Under the pieces are notes generated by a model. It ran no database searches, was not told the DNA's origin, and was given only the letters and a program-made list of their open reading frames with translations. The position numbers and the translations under genes are program-made. A stretch of 64,000 bases of DNA from Erythrocercus mccallii (Eukaryota; Chordata; Aves; Passeriformes; Dicruridae): the NCBI GenBank assembly GCA_013397435.1, contig VZRG01000285.1, positions 540,066 to 604,065 of the forward strand. Reading direction: 5' to 3'. Shown here piece after piece: positions 35,296 through 46,810 of this stretch (position 1 is its first letter; every line of letters begins with the position of its first letter).

Positions 35296-38200
35296 GAATG
35301 TGCCACTTTTTCATGTAGATTTGTATTGTCCAAAGTCCTGTGTTGCCCATATCACTCTTTGGCTGTATTGCCTTTAAAAACAGAACTGATTCCTTGGCTT
35401 ACTTAAAGTCAATGAAAGCTTTACCATTTATGGTAAATTTATGCATCTGTCCAGCAGCCCTCTTCCTCTTATTCCTCCTCCTTCACCCAATCCTTCATAC
35501 TTGAGTACTGTAGTAGATGAATAGGCAGCATAAAGAGTTGGACTCAGACAAGTTTCACATAAAATCCAGCTTCCTAGCGTTCACAAAAGGTTATCTATTC
35601 TGACTCTGCCTATCTCCTGCTATCTAATGCAGAGTGAACACTCTGTTTACATTTCTCATATATTTTCTGATCTGCATAAGTCACAGGACAGATTAATAGC
35701 CCAACAAAAGTTTGACCTTCCATTCATTTTGTGTTAAGCCCCCTGTCTGAGGGGACACTTTGTATTTAATGGAGCCAAAATTCTTTTCCCATAATTTCTC
35801 AGTGAGAAAAGCATCATCTACATGCAACCCACTTTAGCAGCTGGCTTCCCCTATAGCTCATCTACAGATTAAGAGCAAAGATGGCATGGACCCCTGAGTT
35901 TGGCCCAGATACCTCATAAAGTTCTATGGGATACATGCAGTTGAGAAAATCTTGACTGATTTCTGAGAGAAATCCACATGCAATTCACTTGTTATGATAA
36001 ATAAAAATTAAAACAGACAAATCTGACTTTGAATTTTGGGGTGGATTCAAAACTCAAAGTAATGACACAAAAGTATGAAAGGGAGTGAAGTCCATGTAAC
36101 CAGCAGAATGCAGTATTTATTGCATTTTAATTGCATGCTATCCCAACCACAGCTCTGCCACCAGGAGGAAGAGGAGGTAGAGCGTAGAATTTGTGCTTTG
36201 CTCTGGTTCGTGCTTTCAAGTTGGTTTCACATAGGAAGGTCAACACTGCTGAGTGCCCCCACACAGACAGGGGCTTCTGGTCACAGGGCACGTGAGTCAC
36301 AGCTTTAAGCTCCCCCAGCACCTGTCCTTTGGGGAAGATGCCCACAGCTGCAGCAGCCTGGCTTTGCACCCTGTGAAGGAGGTGCTTGTGGACTTGTTAA
36401 ACAATTTCCACCACCTCAAGGTCAGGAATGCTATGAGGAGATGGAGGACACCAAGCACATAGTTCCTGCAGTGTGGGATGCTGACAGCCCAGCCTGAAGT
36501 TATCCAGTTGGTTTTTAATTACAGCTCTAGTGTTTCTTGCCATGTAAACAATAGCCAATATCTTGAGGAAAAGAGAGTATGAGAAGAAGCAAATTATTGT
36601 GCCTGGGTGATGGAAAGTTGGAGAATGTTACGTATAGCAAGGACTGCTAAGCACAGCTGCAGGCATTGAAAACAACGTTCTCTCCTAGTTAGGCTTGTAA
36701 AATACAAGGGAGTGATCTGTACACACCACTGTGGCAAAAGTCCTAATATCTTGTAGCCAAACATGCCTCTAATGTCCATCAGAGTCCTTGGGACATTTAA
36801 AGCAGACTTGTTTCCTGGTCTGAAAAACCCAAGACTAAGTGCAGTGGGACAGAAAGGCTTTCTAGATGTTCTGGTAAGATGGTGTCTGGCTTTTCCAGGG
36901 AATGGAAAGAGTGCTCAGTCCTCAAGGTCTGTCTGTGGTCAAGAAGAAAGGTTCCCCCTAAAGAGGACCAGCTCTTGGCTGCTGGCTGGGCCATGTGTTG
37001 CCTTTCTTGGACCTACTTCAAATGGCTGAAAGTGGAGGGATTTCCCTGAAGTTCATGGAAGCTATACCAGTCTTTTACTAAATGAATTGGGGTTTTCTAA
37101 GCTGAATTTGTTGATTTGTCCTTTGTTATAACTAAGAATTAAATTTTTGACAATTGATGTTTGTCAGTTTGGTTTTGGTCATTTGTAGTTTGGCTTTTGT
37201 TTGGTTTGGCTTTTTATGCTCTAGTAGGAAGAGTTAATGCTGTTGAATTTTGTGATTTTTTAAGAATAAAAGTCATACAAAGTATTTACTGATTTAGCAT
37301 CATAGGAGAAAGAAAAATTATGCTGGGGAAGAGCTGAATTTATCTGGAAGTTCTCTGCTATGTTTTGTGCTCGTTTCCCTTTTCCTTGTACTCTTTGTTA
37401 AAGATCTGATTTCTAGAACAGCAGAGATTTCCTTGAAATGAAAATGTTTAAAGGAATCCACTAACCATTGTCCTTGTTAGTTGGAAATGAATGCTTATTG
37501 ATCAGAAATATTGATCTAGCACTTTAGATTAAAACAATACTTTTGGTAGTGCAGTCAAAAGAGTTTAAAGACTAAAGTAAAAATGTAACTTCCACTGGCT
37601 ACCAAGTGATCGATCGTAACTGATACCACTGCTGTGGAACATAAGTTTACTGTGACATCTCTTATCTGCACTGAGGAGTTTGCCCTCATTGCTTTGTGCC
37701 TTATGTATAAATGATTGATGTCAGCTTTAATATTTTTTAGAAACAACTTTCATTGTCTCTCACGCATTTGCAGTACTGAAAATTACTTATAGTAAAGAAT
37801 TTCTCAGCCTGAATGTAGTCATTAAAATAAGAATAATCTTCAATAGCTCCAGCCTATATCTGCTATTACATTCATATAGAACAGCCCAGAAATAAACAGC
37901 CCTGAGTGGATGTAATAAGCCAAATTTTCTCCTCAGTTCCACTTTTATTCTCTCACTCCCTTCAGCAGAGGTGGGTAGGTGTGACCAGTCACTGAACCTG
38001 CGTCATATCCCTTCTATCAGATTAAATACTTACTAGTGGAAAAAAGGGTCAGAAACATTATAAACAAACTCTGGAATATGATGAAGATTGGACACAACAC
38101 TTCTACTGTTACTATTACAGGAAAAGTAAAGAAAACATTATCTGGATAACACAAGGAGCCTGGGAGCCTGTTGCCTATCAGAATTTATTGGGGGCTTGAT

Positions 38201-38339
38201 GCAAAAGTAGACAAATGAGGCTGTTAAGTGACGCTTTAACTGGAGGCCATAAGAGTTTGTGCAGCTGTGTGTCATGCCTGCCTCTAAAAGGCAATGTGAA
38301 ATGTTCTGAACTAAAACATCCTTGTGCCTGGCTTTCAAA
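35296..38339. other. Non-coding DNA, no gene recognised
   Basis: Includes two slightly GC-richer patches (36,130-36,480 and 36,800-37,020) with frames of 60-88 codons and no domains. A G/T-rich patch at 37,155-37,215 contains repeated TTTGG/TTTTGG units. About 37,810-38,030 is unique and enhancer-like in texture, but I could not support a separate call. Confidence 0.5.
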
Positions 38340-38605
38340 GCAGCAGTCCTGCGGCTGTTAAGAAAAAATATGTGCCTGCTGGGACTGATAATAGCTGATC
38401 ATCATCACCTATCCCACTGCAATGCTTCTCAGTACACTTTATTTTTTGAGCAAAGAGAGCATGTATATTTTGCTTTTGTGTGAGGCTAGATTACAAGCAA
38501 TATTACGCTTACATAATAGTGTAACAATTCTTTTACTGCTAGCATTTGTATCTGCTATCTCACAATCAATGGCCAATATCAGTATATCTGTATAGAAAAA
38601 TACAA
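38340..38605. promoter_or_regulatory. Candidate conserved non-coding block
   Basis: Repeat-free sequence. It contains ACTGATAATAGCTGATCATC near 38,382-38,402, TTACGCTTACATAATAG near 38,502-38,518, GTAACAATTC near 38,521 and a GCTAGCATTTG near 38,539. TGATAA and SOX-like ACAAT cores are both present. Composition and motif mix resemble an enhancer, with no alignment done. Confidence 0.3.
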
Positions 38606-39269
38606 ATATTGAATGAATTAATTCACTTACTTTTCATTGTAAGTTAAATATATCTTTCAATAGTGATATGTCTTGCTAAGACCAGTAACAGAGACTCAAT
38701 GTTTCTCTTTAGACATGACAAATTAGGAGGGAATTGAATTCAGCACATGATGAGAACCTCAGTATTTTCTCTGGAAAGAAAGTGGGCTTGTATGTGAGTC
38801 TTGAGGCCCAAAGAACCCCAGGGCAAAATTAACTTAAAAATGGAAACTGTTGTTCATCTTCAAACCCCTATACCAATGTATTTCTTCTCTGCCTCTGTTC
38901 CCAAGCAGAAGCTGTTTTCATATGTTGCTGTTATTTTTTGAACTTTGCAGTGGCCAAGAGAAGGCCCACAGAGGGTAGAGCAACAATTCCCAGATGTCTA
39001 CTAAAGCAAACTGCATTTAGAAAAGTCTTACAGCTTGTGACAGTGGAAGCAACTCTGGGTTTCCAAGTTATAAACAGGAGAAAAAATTAACCCACTGAGT
39101 TTTATTCTTCACGCTAGTCATTTCCGAATAGAGTTGTATCAGCAGGTAGCAATTTAAAAGCATGGAGAAGCAAATTCTTCAGATTTTGCAATATTTGCAA
39201 AGAAGATGTGACTTACCAGTAAATATCTGGTAAAGAGTGATCTTTCCAGCCATTAAGGCAGCACTGCTG
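38606..39269. other. Non-coding DNA, no gene recognised
   Basis: AT-rich unique sequence with no recognisable exon, repeat or RNA gene. Confidence 0.55.
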
Positions 39270-39720
39270 ATTCATGTATTTCCCATGTCTTGATTTTCAT
39301 TTTAAGCCACCATTCCAGGCATTAATGTGTTAATTGTCAGGGTTGTATAAATTTTAGTAAAGCCATATTATTTTTGCATGGCAACTATTAAAAATATTTT
39401 CCTCTTAATTTCACAAGGGATGTTGAGACTTTCAGAGTTTTTCCCTCTTGCAGAAGGGAATAATTTAGATTTTCTTCCATCCCTGTCAGAAGTTGAACAG
39501 ACGAACAAAACAGATTCTTCAGAGACAATTTTACACAGAGTTACATCCATCCAATTCAATTATAAATTAAATTGACTAACGAACCATAGCTCATTATGGG
39601 AATCAATTACTCAGAACTGTCTTTGGACCAAAAATGTGGAAAATAAAAAATAATGGTCATACTTCAATATACCAGATTGTCAGTGTTTGAAAGCTCTGTT
39701 TTTCTCTAGCTTGGCATAGA
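39270..39720. promoter_or_regulatory. Candidate conserved non-coding block
   Basis: About 450 bp with recurring TAAT cores: GCATTAATGTGTTAATTGTC near 39,319-39,338, CTCTTAATTTC near 39,401, GAATAATTTAG near 39,458, and CAATTATAAATTAAATTGAC near 39,556-39,576. Both strands are open for about 63-65 codons (39,368-39,575), but neither product has a recognisable domain. Called by eye. Confidence 0.35.
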
Positions 39721-40899
39721 CCATCGCCAAAAAGAACTGATAATCATTTGTTTCACTGCTTGTAGAGATGTTCCTGCTTTATAAAGACTAGTTAATTCTT
39801 GAGTTTGATCTCTTTGAGACTAGCACCTCAGGCTTTTTTGAGACAACAGGCCAACCCTAGAGTAATGTCATCACATGGGGATCTTTCAGATCAACTTATG
39901 CAAATGTGTTATGAAAGAAGCCACATTTTAGCCTCTGGTGCAATCCAAACCATAGTTGAAAATGCTGTGAGGTAGCATTGAAGGCATTTTCTTAATAAAA
40001 TCATTCTTGTGACATAGTCATAGCTGGCACACTCCTCTGGAGTGTTTTTAGCTGAAATATGTAGAAAAAAGAAATGTAATAAGAGAAATAAATATTGTTA
40101 GTTTAAGAGTGGTGTGAAATGATTATGAAGGATTATTTAAAGTCCCTAAATAAAGCCCTTAGTACAGAGGTACAGAGCATCCAGAATAGCTGTTTAGTAT
40201 AGCTGGTAGTATCATTTGGATAAAATATGTGAGCCTGGGCAGTATCAAGGGCATCCACACGAGTGCATGGTGGGTCACTGCACCAGCACACAAGGATAGA
40301 TCCAGCACTGCTCCAAAGTACCAGGCTGCTGGGAAGCAAGGAGAGCAGAGCTGCTTGGAGGCTTTGCCATTTCTTCTGCCATAGCTTCTTGTTGGCTGGT
40401 ATGTGGAGAAATGCAAGTCAAGTAAAACACTTTTTACAGTTCATGTGTCAGGCCCTGAGTTGCTGAAATCCGTAACAATTAAGCATTTTCCTGGTATAAC
40501 TCAATGTGTATAATTCAGCAGGATTAAACCAAATTTTTTCACTGGTGTTTAGCTGTTATGAATTTTTGCAAATGAGATAATCCTAATCTCTGTGAAGTAT
40601 GCTTCATTGCTTGGTTATTTAAAAAGCATTTCCAACCAGCATGTAATATCAAATCTTCTTGCATCTTCTCCCTTCCCTCCTGTAGGCATGGCAGGAGGGC
40701 TGCTTCTCCCATTAGGGCTGGCTATGCTCTCTCAGAAGCAGTTTTCATGAATGGGAGCAGGTGTGATGGAAGGCAGGCATTAAGTCAGGCAGCCCATCTT
40801 ACCCTGAGTTTACTTTAGACCAAACAGTTCAAAATGAGGCTTATTTAGGAAGTCTAATAGTTAGGTTAATGACCTGTCCCTTCCTTGCCATCATTATTT
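39721..40899. other. Non-coding DNA, no gene recognised
   Basis: A single octamer ATGCAAAT lies at 39,898-39,905. Frames of 67-85 codons at 40,133-40,466 lack domains. The end of the interval (40,540-40,640) is AT-rich and unique. Confidence 0.5.
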
Positions 40900-41760
40900 C
40901 TTATAATCCATCAGAATTTTAAAAGCATATTTCTAATATGCATCAAACATTGAATATTATTGAGTTGCAGAAGTATTTTAGGGACATATTAGGGACGTGC
41001 TCACTAGAATCAGATGTGTTATCAGATGGCCAAGACTTTTCCCCCCAGTAATTTCTTTTTCCAGCCCTACCATTTTTGCGCTGATCGGCAGAGCTTTAAG
41101 CTGAAATGAGACGGGCATTGCAGCCCGACCGTTACTTAGCAAAGTCTGCCACTGGTTTAATTTGAACCAATTAGAAGAGCCAATCTTTCTTAGTTCAGAC
41201 CTATATTAAAAGATATCACGTTCAAAGGCTGGACGTGCAGGCCATTAATTAGGGGTGTCCGGCAAAGCGCTGCCCTCAGCTGTCGCCGGGCCGTGGCAGG
41301 CGCCCCAGCCCACCTGTTGCAGGCAGAGGAGCTCAGCGGTGGCGGCAGCTTCTGCACGAGGCCTCTGACTGGCCTGTGGGGAATTTGCACTAATTAGAAT
41401 TAGTTGTCCCTCCGCAGCCCGGCCCCTGACACAAATTGCATTCTGCAGCTTTTTGTTCCACTTGAGTTCACAGACAAAATAGCCCGTGCCATGTTTGAAA
41501 TGAAGCAAGGCAATATGAAAGGGTTTTATGTAATTGGTTAATATACTTTAGCATTTTAACTAATATCTTTGGTGTTAGTTTCTCAAAAGGAAATGTGTTT
41601 GCTTTCTTCTTCTTTTTCTTAATAATTATTTATGATCGCACTGTGTGTAATTTTAATACAAGCTTGTTCAGGTGTCATTAAATCATTGTTGGGCTTGACT
41701 GCGTGTGTAAGGAAACAAGTGACCTTTAAAGATGATAGTTTTTAGCGGAAGCCATGGTAA
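40900..41760. promoter_or_regulatory. Strong candidate regulatory block around a CpG-rich core
   Basis: An AT-rich shoulder (40,900-41,080), a CpG-rich centre (41,090-41,430) and a second AT-rich shoulder (41,500-41,760) together look like one unit. Motifs seen are ATTAATTAG (41,244-41,252), the E-box CACCTG (41,311-41,316), CTAATTAGAATTAG (41,390-41,403), ATTGGTTAAT near 41,533, TTAATAATTATTTATGATCG near 41,619 and CATTAAATCATTG near 41,677. Frames of 66-87 codons cross the core on the minus strand with no recognisable domain. An unannotated promoter or exon is the main alternative. Confidence 0.5.
41090..41430. promoter_or_regulatory. Small CpG-rich island in a CpG-poor desert
   Basis: By eye I count roughly eighteen CpG dinucleotides in about 340 bp, for example in CGGCAAAGCGC, GTCGCCGGGCCG, GGCGCC, AGCGGTGGCGG and CCGCAGCCCGG. 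Elsewhere in the window CpGs are commonly tens to hundreds of bases apart. Methylated vertebrate DNA loses CpG, so retention suggests germline hypomethylation or selection. The island is flanked on both sides by TAATTA homeodomain-type sites. It has no TATA box or downstream exon I can identify, so 'orphan island or enhancer core' fits better than 'promoter'. Confidence 0.55.
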
Positions 41761-42424
41761 TGGGGAGCTGCAGAAGTACACACTGCACTGGCAAGGAAAA
41801 AAGACCTTTCACACTTACCAAGAGAATAACTTTATTGAATCGTATGACCAATAAAGAGAAATTGTTTTAAAAAATGTGAAAAGGGCAAGTAAAGGAAGTA
41901 AAGGGAACAGTCTGTTGATGAAAATATGGAGATAAATAGGTTGACTGCAAAAGTTGTAAAGTTTCACTACCAGGGAGTCTATATCTTGATATTATTGGTA
42001 TTTAGATTTCGGAAGTGCAATCGAGGCTTGGAATATTCTCTTTGGTGTCCAAGAAAAAAAGGAAGAGTACAGCAAAAATGCCAATGAGTTTGCAGAGCTG
42101 ACAAGAATTAGAGCAAGTGGAACCTCCATGATTATTGTCTGGTCCAGACTGCATACCATATCCCTTGTCTGTACATTGATATTTTGTGGCTCCTCTATCA
42201 GTGGCAATCGTTTTTTGGATAAAATTGTAAAATGCACAGAAGCTTTATGGATGTTGGGGAACTGATGTGCATGAGGATTACTTGTCAGCCCACTGATGAT
42301 CCCAAATATTTTACTTAATGGATTTTCTTTAAACTTCTCTTCATCTATATTTTCCCTTGCAAAAGAATATCCCAAGTACCAGTGATGATTTCAACCCAAG
42401 TAAATTATCAATAGTCATTGGTAT
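41761..42424. other. Non-coding DNA, no gene recognised
   Basis: A 127-codon minus-strand frame (41,992-42,375) covers much of this interval. Its product has a hydrophobic central stretch but no recognisable domain or signal peptide at its N-terminus, and the flanks show no obvious promoter. I treat it as chance, with moderate doubt. Confidence 0.5.
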
Positions 42425-42740
42425 ATAAATATATTAAGGTTTGGGGTTTTTGATTGCTAATTGCTGGCCTGGTCCTTTTCTAATTAACATCAGTGGTAGA
42501 TTTCTGCTGGCTGTAATGGCAGTAGAGTAACTAAGAAATAGGCCTTTCCCTCTGTCTCTATTAATGATAGATCTCTGAAGTTAACATTTTTCTCCAATTT
42601 TATTAATTAGTTGAATTTCATTTCCTATCTAGTATTTATTGGCATTACATTCCACATCCTGTTAATGCATCTAGATTCATTCATTAAGATCTTGCTTAGT
42701 TATGATGGTGATATTTTGCCAACCCTATGCATTCAAAACT
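42425..42740. promoter_or_regulatory. Candidate homeodomain-site-rich non-coding block
   Basis: TAAT-type cores are packed into about 210 bp: CTAATTG (42,457-42,463), TAATTA (42,481-42,486), ATTAATGA (42,560-42,567), ATTAATTAG (42,602-42,610) and GTTAATGCAT (42,661-42,670). The sequence is unique, CpG-free and without a sizeable frame. Density of these cores is the whole case. Confidence 0.4.
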
Positions 42741-42831
42741 CTTGATTGAGAAACGCTAAAAGTTACGAAACTGTGCTAAATCACGAGGTTTTGTAGTAAG
42801 TGCATTTTGGCTCTTCTTATCTTTTTAGTGA
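42741..42831. other. Non-coding DNA, no feature
   Basis: Short unique interval with nothing recognised. Confidence 0.5.
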
Positions 42832-42864
42832 TTGTATACAATGTGTATACAACCAGTATACACA
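42832..42864. repeat. Clustered GTATAC palindromes
   Basis: TTGTATACAA (42,832-42,841) is a perfect 10-bp palindrome. It is followed at once by a perfect 9-bp inverted repeat, TGTGTATAC (42,842-42,850) and GTATACACA (42,856-42,864), with a 5-base spacer. GTATAC occurs three times in 33 bp. The strand could fold into a small hairpin. Confidence 0.8.
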
Positions 42865-44689
42865 GTGTGCCTTTATTCATTTCATATTTATTTGATTTTT
42901 TTCAAACTTTTCTCTGTAACAAAGGCCAGAAATATCATTCCTTTTACTAACAGCTGAACTTGTTATCTTGACATGTGACTCTAGAAGCTCACCAAGTATT
43001 ACAAGCCACATCAGTACTTCAGTAAAATTCAGCTGCCTGGTCCTTTTGTGGTTAGTTGTATGTCTCATGCTCTCATCTTTTTGTTTCTAGCTCTGAAATC
43101 AAGCAAGTACACCCAGTATAAATAGCTCTACATATGAACACCACATTCACTTTCATGTGGGTTTGCATAAATTTGAAATCCAGCTCCTGTAAGTCCATAA
43201 TGCACAAATGCTTCCCTGGGATGGCACAGTGATGAGCTTTCTATTTCATTTTTGAAGATCTGCTCTGCTGTAATTTTAAACCAGGGAGAAAAGCTGTCTT
43301 TTGAGAAAGAATATATTTCTCTGTGTACTAATCCTTGTCCCATGGATATTACTGTATTGTCAATGAGTAAAAATAGATATTTGGAATTTTATGCCACTTC
43401 AGCCTACCACCCCTTTGTAATCTCTTGTCAAGGAGATTAGACTGGAGTAGATATCTGTGTACTGAGTAAATTACTTTTACTACAAGCAAACTAGGAGGTT
43501 AACTGCATGTTCAGTGTTGGCACCAACTACTGACCATGTTAGTCATTGCTGCTCAGAAAACACAACTGTGTTACTCCACTACAGCAGTGGTGCCAACTCA
43601 GTTAACTCTGTCACTGCCACTCCTCAAAGGAGATGTATTGGACAAAACATTTTAGCGGTCCAGATGTCCATTCTGTCATTTCAAAATATGAAGTTTGTTT
43701 ACAGACAACAAAACAAAGAATTTTACTCTGGAGCAGACTCTGCAAGTGCAAATCACAGAGGCAGTTGGTGAGTGTGCTAGGCTCCAATGTAGTTCAGCCC
43801 CTTTTATTCCCTGCTCCCTCTTTTGCCTAGTTGAAGATGAAACCCACAGAAAATACAGACCCATCTTAATGAAAGCAATTTTTCTATTAGTGCCGCATGT
43901 CTTCTTTGCTAGAAGAAGGATAGACCTTGTCCCAACAAGAGGAGCTCAGTTTTTCTTGAACAATGCACTCTACTAAAAGCTCTATCAGTCCTCCCCAGAG
44001 GCTGAGCTCTGCTGGGCCAGAAGAAGGAATTGCAGTGCTGAAGCAGCTGGCTCAAAAAGTATTTTAGTTAAGAATAGAAGTTGCTAAATGAAGCACAGAG
44101 CAGATGGTCTGATTCCAGCTTTAAAAGCATATGAAGAGCTCCCACTTGAATACCTGTGTTTTCAGAGATTTCTGGCCACAACCATCTCTCGTTTCTAAGT
44201 CACCTGTTTGGGATATGGTAAAATTAAAAGCAGTTCTAAGTCTTCAGAGTGTGACCAGTATATCTGTGCTGCCTCTGTGTATTCTCCCTCTCCTCATCAT
44301 GCAGTTGAGAGAGAAAGAGGATAATTTTCAATGCACAAAAGAAATTGTAGAATTTCATGGGTCACATTTTAGTCCATTTGTCTCCTATTGATTACCTCTG
44401 GGAAACTACTATTATAAACCATTTAGGTTTTCTCCTTTTCCTTCTCCTCTTCTTATTTTCCTCCCTAGTCTTCATCCCTTCCTTTATTCCCACATTTTGT
44501 AATGTCATCTACTCATCCAAAGAAACTTACACAGGAAAGGAAAGAAAAAAGAATCTTGAATTTGGTCAAATACAGTTTTTGTTAGCTCCAGTAGTAGCTA
44601 ATCTGTGTGTGACCTTGATAGCCTGGTTTTCAAGTAGATGCTCATTTTTTTTATGAAAAGTTTTCTGTTGCAAAACATACTGCTAAAAG
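42865..44689. other. Non-coding DNA, no gene recognised
   Basis: Many short frames (62-99 codons) on both strands, none with a domain. A pyrimidine-rich plus-strand tract at about 44,425-44,500 explains one of them. No transposon recognised. Confidence 0.55.
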
Positions 44690-44965
44690 GACAATAAAAT
44701 AATTTGTCAAAATTGTATGAATTTGTAATTCATAATAGGCAACAGCAATTTAAGGAAATAGTTTTCCACTACTGACACTGCTGTCAAAATAAATGTAGGG
44801 AGGATAATTATAGTAATTAACAAAATAGCTAATTACACTTTGTCGTAAGATAAGGTCGTTTGATTCCTGAATAGGAGTAGATCAATAATCAAATCTCTGT
44901 ACATATCTGGTTATTACTACAAGGCTAAAGTCATGTATCAATTTTCCAAATTGTGCAAAGCAATA
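44690..44965. promoter_or_regulatory. Candidate enhancer block with TALE- and homeodomain-type sites
   Basis: Visible elements are TTTGTAATTCATAATAGG (near 44,722), an inverted pair TGACA-CTGC-TGTCA (44,773-44,786), and three TAATTA cores at 44,805-44,810, 44,814-44,819 and 44,830-44,835. TGACA/TGTCA is the core of TALE homeodomain factors (MEIS, PREP, TGIF), which often act with TAAT-binding partners. No repeat or sizeable frame is present. Factor identity is inference. Confidence 0.4.
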
Positions 44966-46489
44966 GGAAAATATTACGTCAGCAGCCAGCTGTTCTGCAA
45001 GTCACATCCTTAAATATGCATCTTCACCCACATAGCTCTGAGGTCTTACATTGTATTCTGCTCTACAGGACTTGGCATACTGCTGCATCTAGGATACTTC
45101 TGAGGAGGTCAAGGGATGTTAAAAGGCATAAACATTCTTAATGGAAAGTAATACTTTCAGAGAGTGGGAAATTGTAGCAAACCTGGGCAGTTCAGACCTC
45201 TGTAATATAGAGGGAAGAACGTCCCTCTATGAATGGGTGACTACAGATGAGATTCAGGTAAGTGTGAGATGATAGGGTAGCCACCACACTTTTATAAGTA
45301 GTCATGAAAGTTCATATTCTTTGGGGATTTCTACCCCAGAAGAACATGTACGTATATGTGTTTTCCTTCTTGGCCCTCTGCAATGTATGCCTGAAAGGAA
45401 GTTTCCAACACTGGGAAAGCATCCCAGGAAAAATCTGCATACACAAAGATATTTCTTTTTCTAACTTCTACACCACCATTCAGAAATACAGCTCATATTC
45501 AGGCAATTGGTGTACTTTCTTATCTTTTGCAGGCCAAAAAGGCTAAAAGTAAAGATGAAAGGGAAATGTTACGATTGTGTTAGGTGACAAGAAGTTGATC
45601 TAATCTGGTGCTTTGCAAACTGCCTCCACCCTCTTCTATCAGCCTGTCCTCTGCATTCTACAGTTCGTGACAAGAAGGGGCAGTTAGTCTTTTTCCTTGA
45701 TTTTATCAATGATCATAAAGAACATGATCTAGCAAATCATGTAATCTTTTGTGTAGGAATCAACTCTTTTAGCCGAATAATTCTGCCTTTTCCATGTCTC
45801 AGTAGAAAACAGATTGGAGAAATACAATTTCTCAAGGGCAAAATGCAGACTTCTGAAAGCACCTCAGTGACTCTGGGGTCTGGATTCCTTGGAAAACAAA
45901 AGATATTTATGCTCCTAATACCCTTACATTTGGGAGTTCATATTTCTAAGTCATATGAGTGCTTTTGAAATGGATACGTCCATAAGCCAAATTCTACTGA
46001 TGCAACCCATACAGACTCTTTACCTGATTAAAAATTGGTTCCAGTAAATTGTATTTTAAATGTGTCATTTTTACATTTGCTGACATTCTTGGGTCCACTA
46101 GTGGTTGTATGTCATTGACGTTCCAGGCAACTGCCAGGAAATAGCCTGTAAATTGCACAGGACAGCTGGGGAAGAGTGGTGACCCTCACCATTCCTCACT
46201 CTGCCTGAGCCCAGTGGCTGATGCTGAGGTGTGATTGTAGCATAACCAGAAGCCAGTGTATGGTATGATGAACCTCAGGAGGGCAAAGAATATTCACGTA
46301 GTCTGTGCAAAGCACCTCAGCTATGTGGTACAGTACAAGAACTGATAGGTTCACTACAGTTTTGTTGGAGAAGGAGGCAATTATTCCTCTTGTCCCCTCT
46401 TTAGACGTATTCCATCCTCAAAGCATTCTACTTCCTCAAAGCACAGTTCTCTCAGAGGCCATGAACCTAAGTGTGATCTGATCTGAGGC
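44966..46489. other. Non-coding DNA, no gene recognised
   Basis: Contains a 9-bp perfect stem with a 6-base loop at 45,207-45,230, listed separately, and an AT-rich unique patch near 45,690-45,800. No exon, RNA gene or transposon recognised. Confidence 0.55.
45207..45230. repeat. 9-bp perfect hairpin
   Basis: ATAGAGGGA (45,207-45,215) and TCCCTCTAT (45,222-45,230) are exact reverse complements separated by AGAACG. This is too short for a microRNA precursor, and there is no T-run to suggest a terminator-like element. Possibly chance. Confidence 0.7.
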
Positions 46490-46810
46490 TTCAGTCAAGT
46501 CACTGAAGCAGCAGGCAGCTGTTGAAGAGGGGTTTCCTCCCACCTGCCTCCCGGGGCTGCTGCAGCTCCCGGAGCTGCACAGCTGAGACACAGAATCTGC
46601 TGGAAACCAGCACAAGTGCTCCTGCTGGAAACCAGTGCAGCCCAAAGGAAAGATTTCACTCCAGCCAGGTCAGTTCCCTGATCAGGCCAAAGCATGGGAA
46701 GGCAAGCAGTCGGGCCAGCATCACCGAGAGGAGGGGACGTGCAGCCAGGATCTTGGGGGAGGACAGGACTGCCTCCGTTTATACTGATTGATGGTCTCTC
46801 CCCAGCCAAG
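46490..46810. other. GC-richer non-coding patch
   Basis: A small GC-rich patch with a few CpGs. It produces open frames on both strands: 46,495-46,809 minus (104 codons), 46,522-46,791 plus, and the start of a 150-codon plus-strand frame at 46,694-47,146. None shows a recognisable domain. An unrecognised old repeat or an lncRNA exon cannot be excluded. Confidence 0.45.

Noticed and set aside
41992..42375. 127-codon minus-strand frame with a hydrophobic stretch
   Set aside because: No signal peptide at the start, no known family, and the length is within what chance gives in 64 kb of AT-rich DNA.
45207..45230. microRNA or structured RNA hairpin
   Set aside because: The 9-bp stem with a 6-base loop is too short for a microRNA precursor and can arise by chance.
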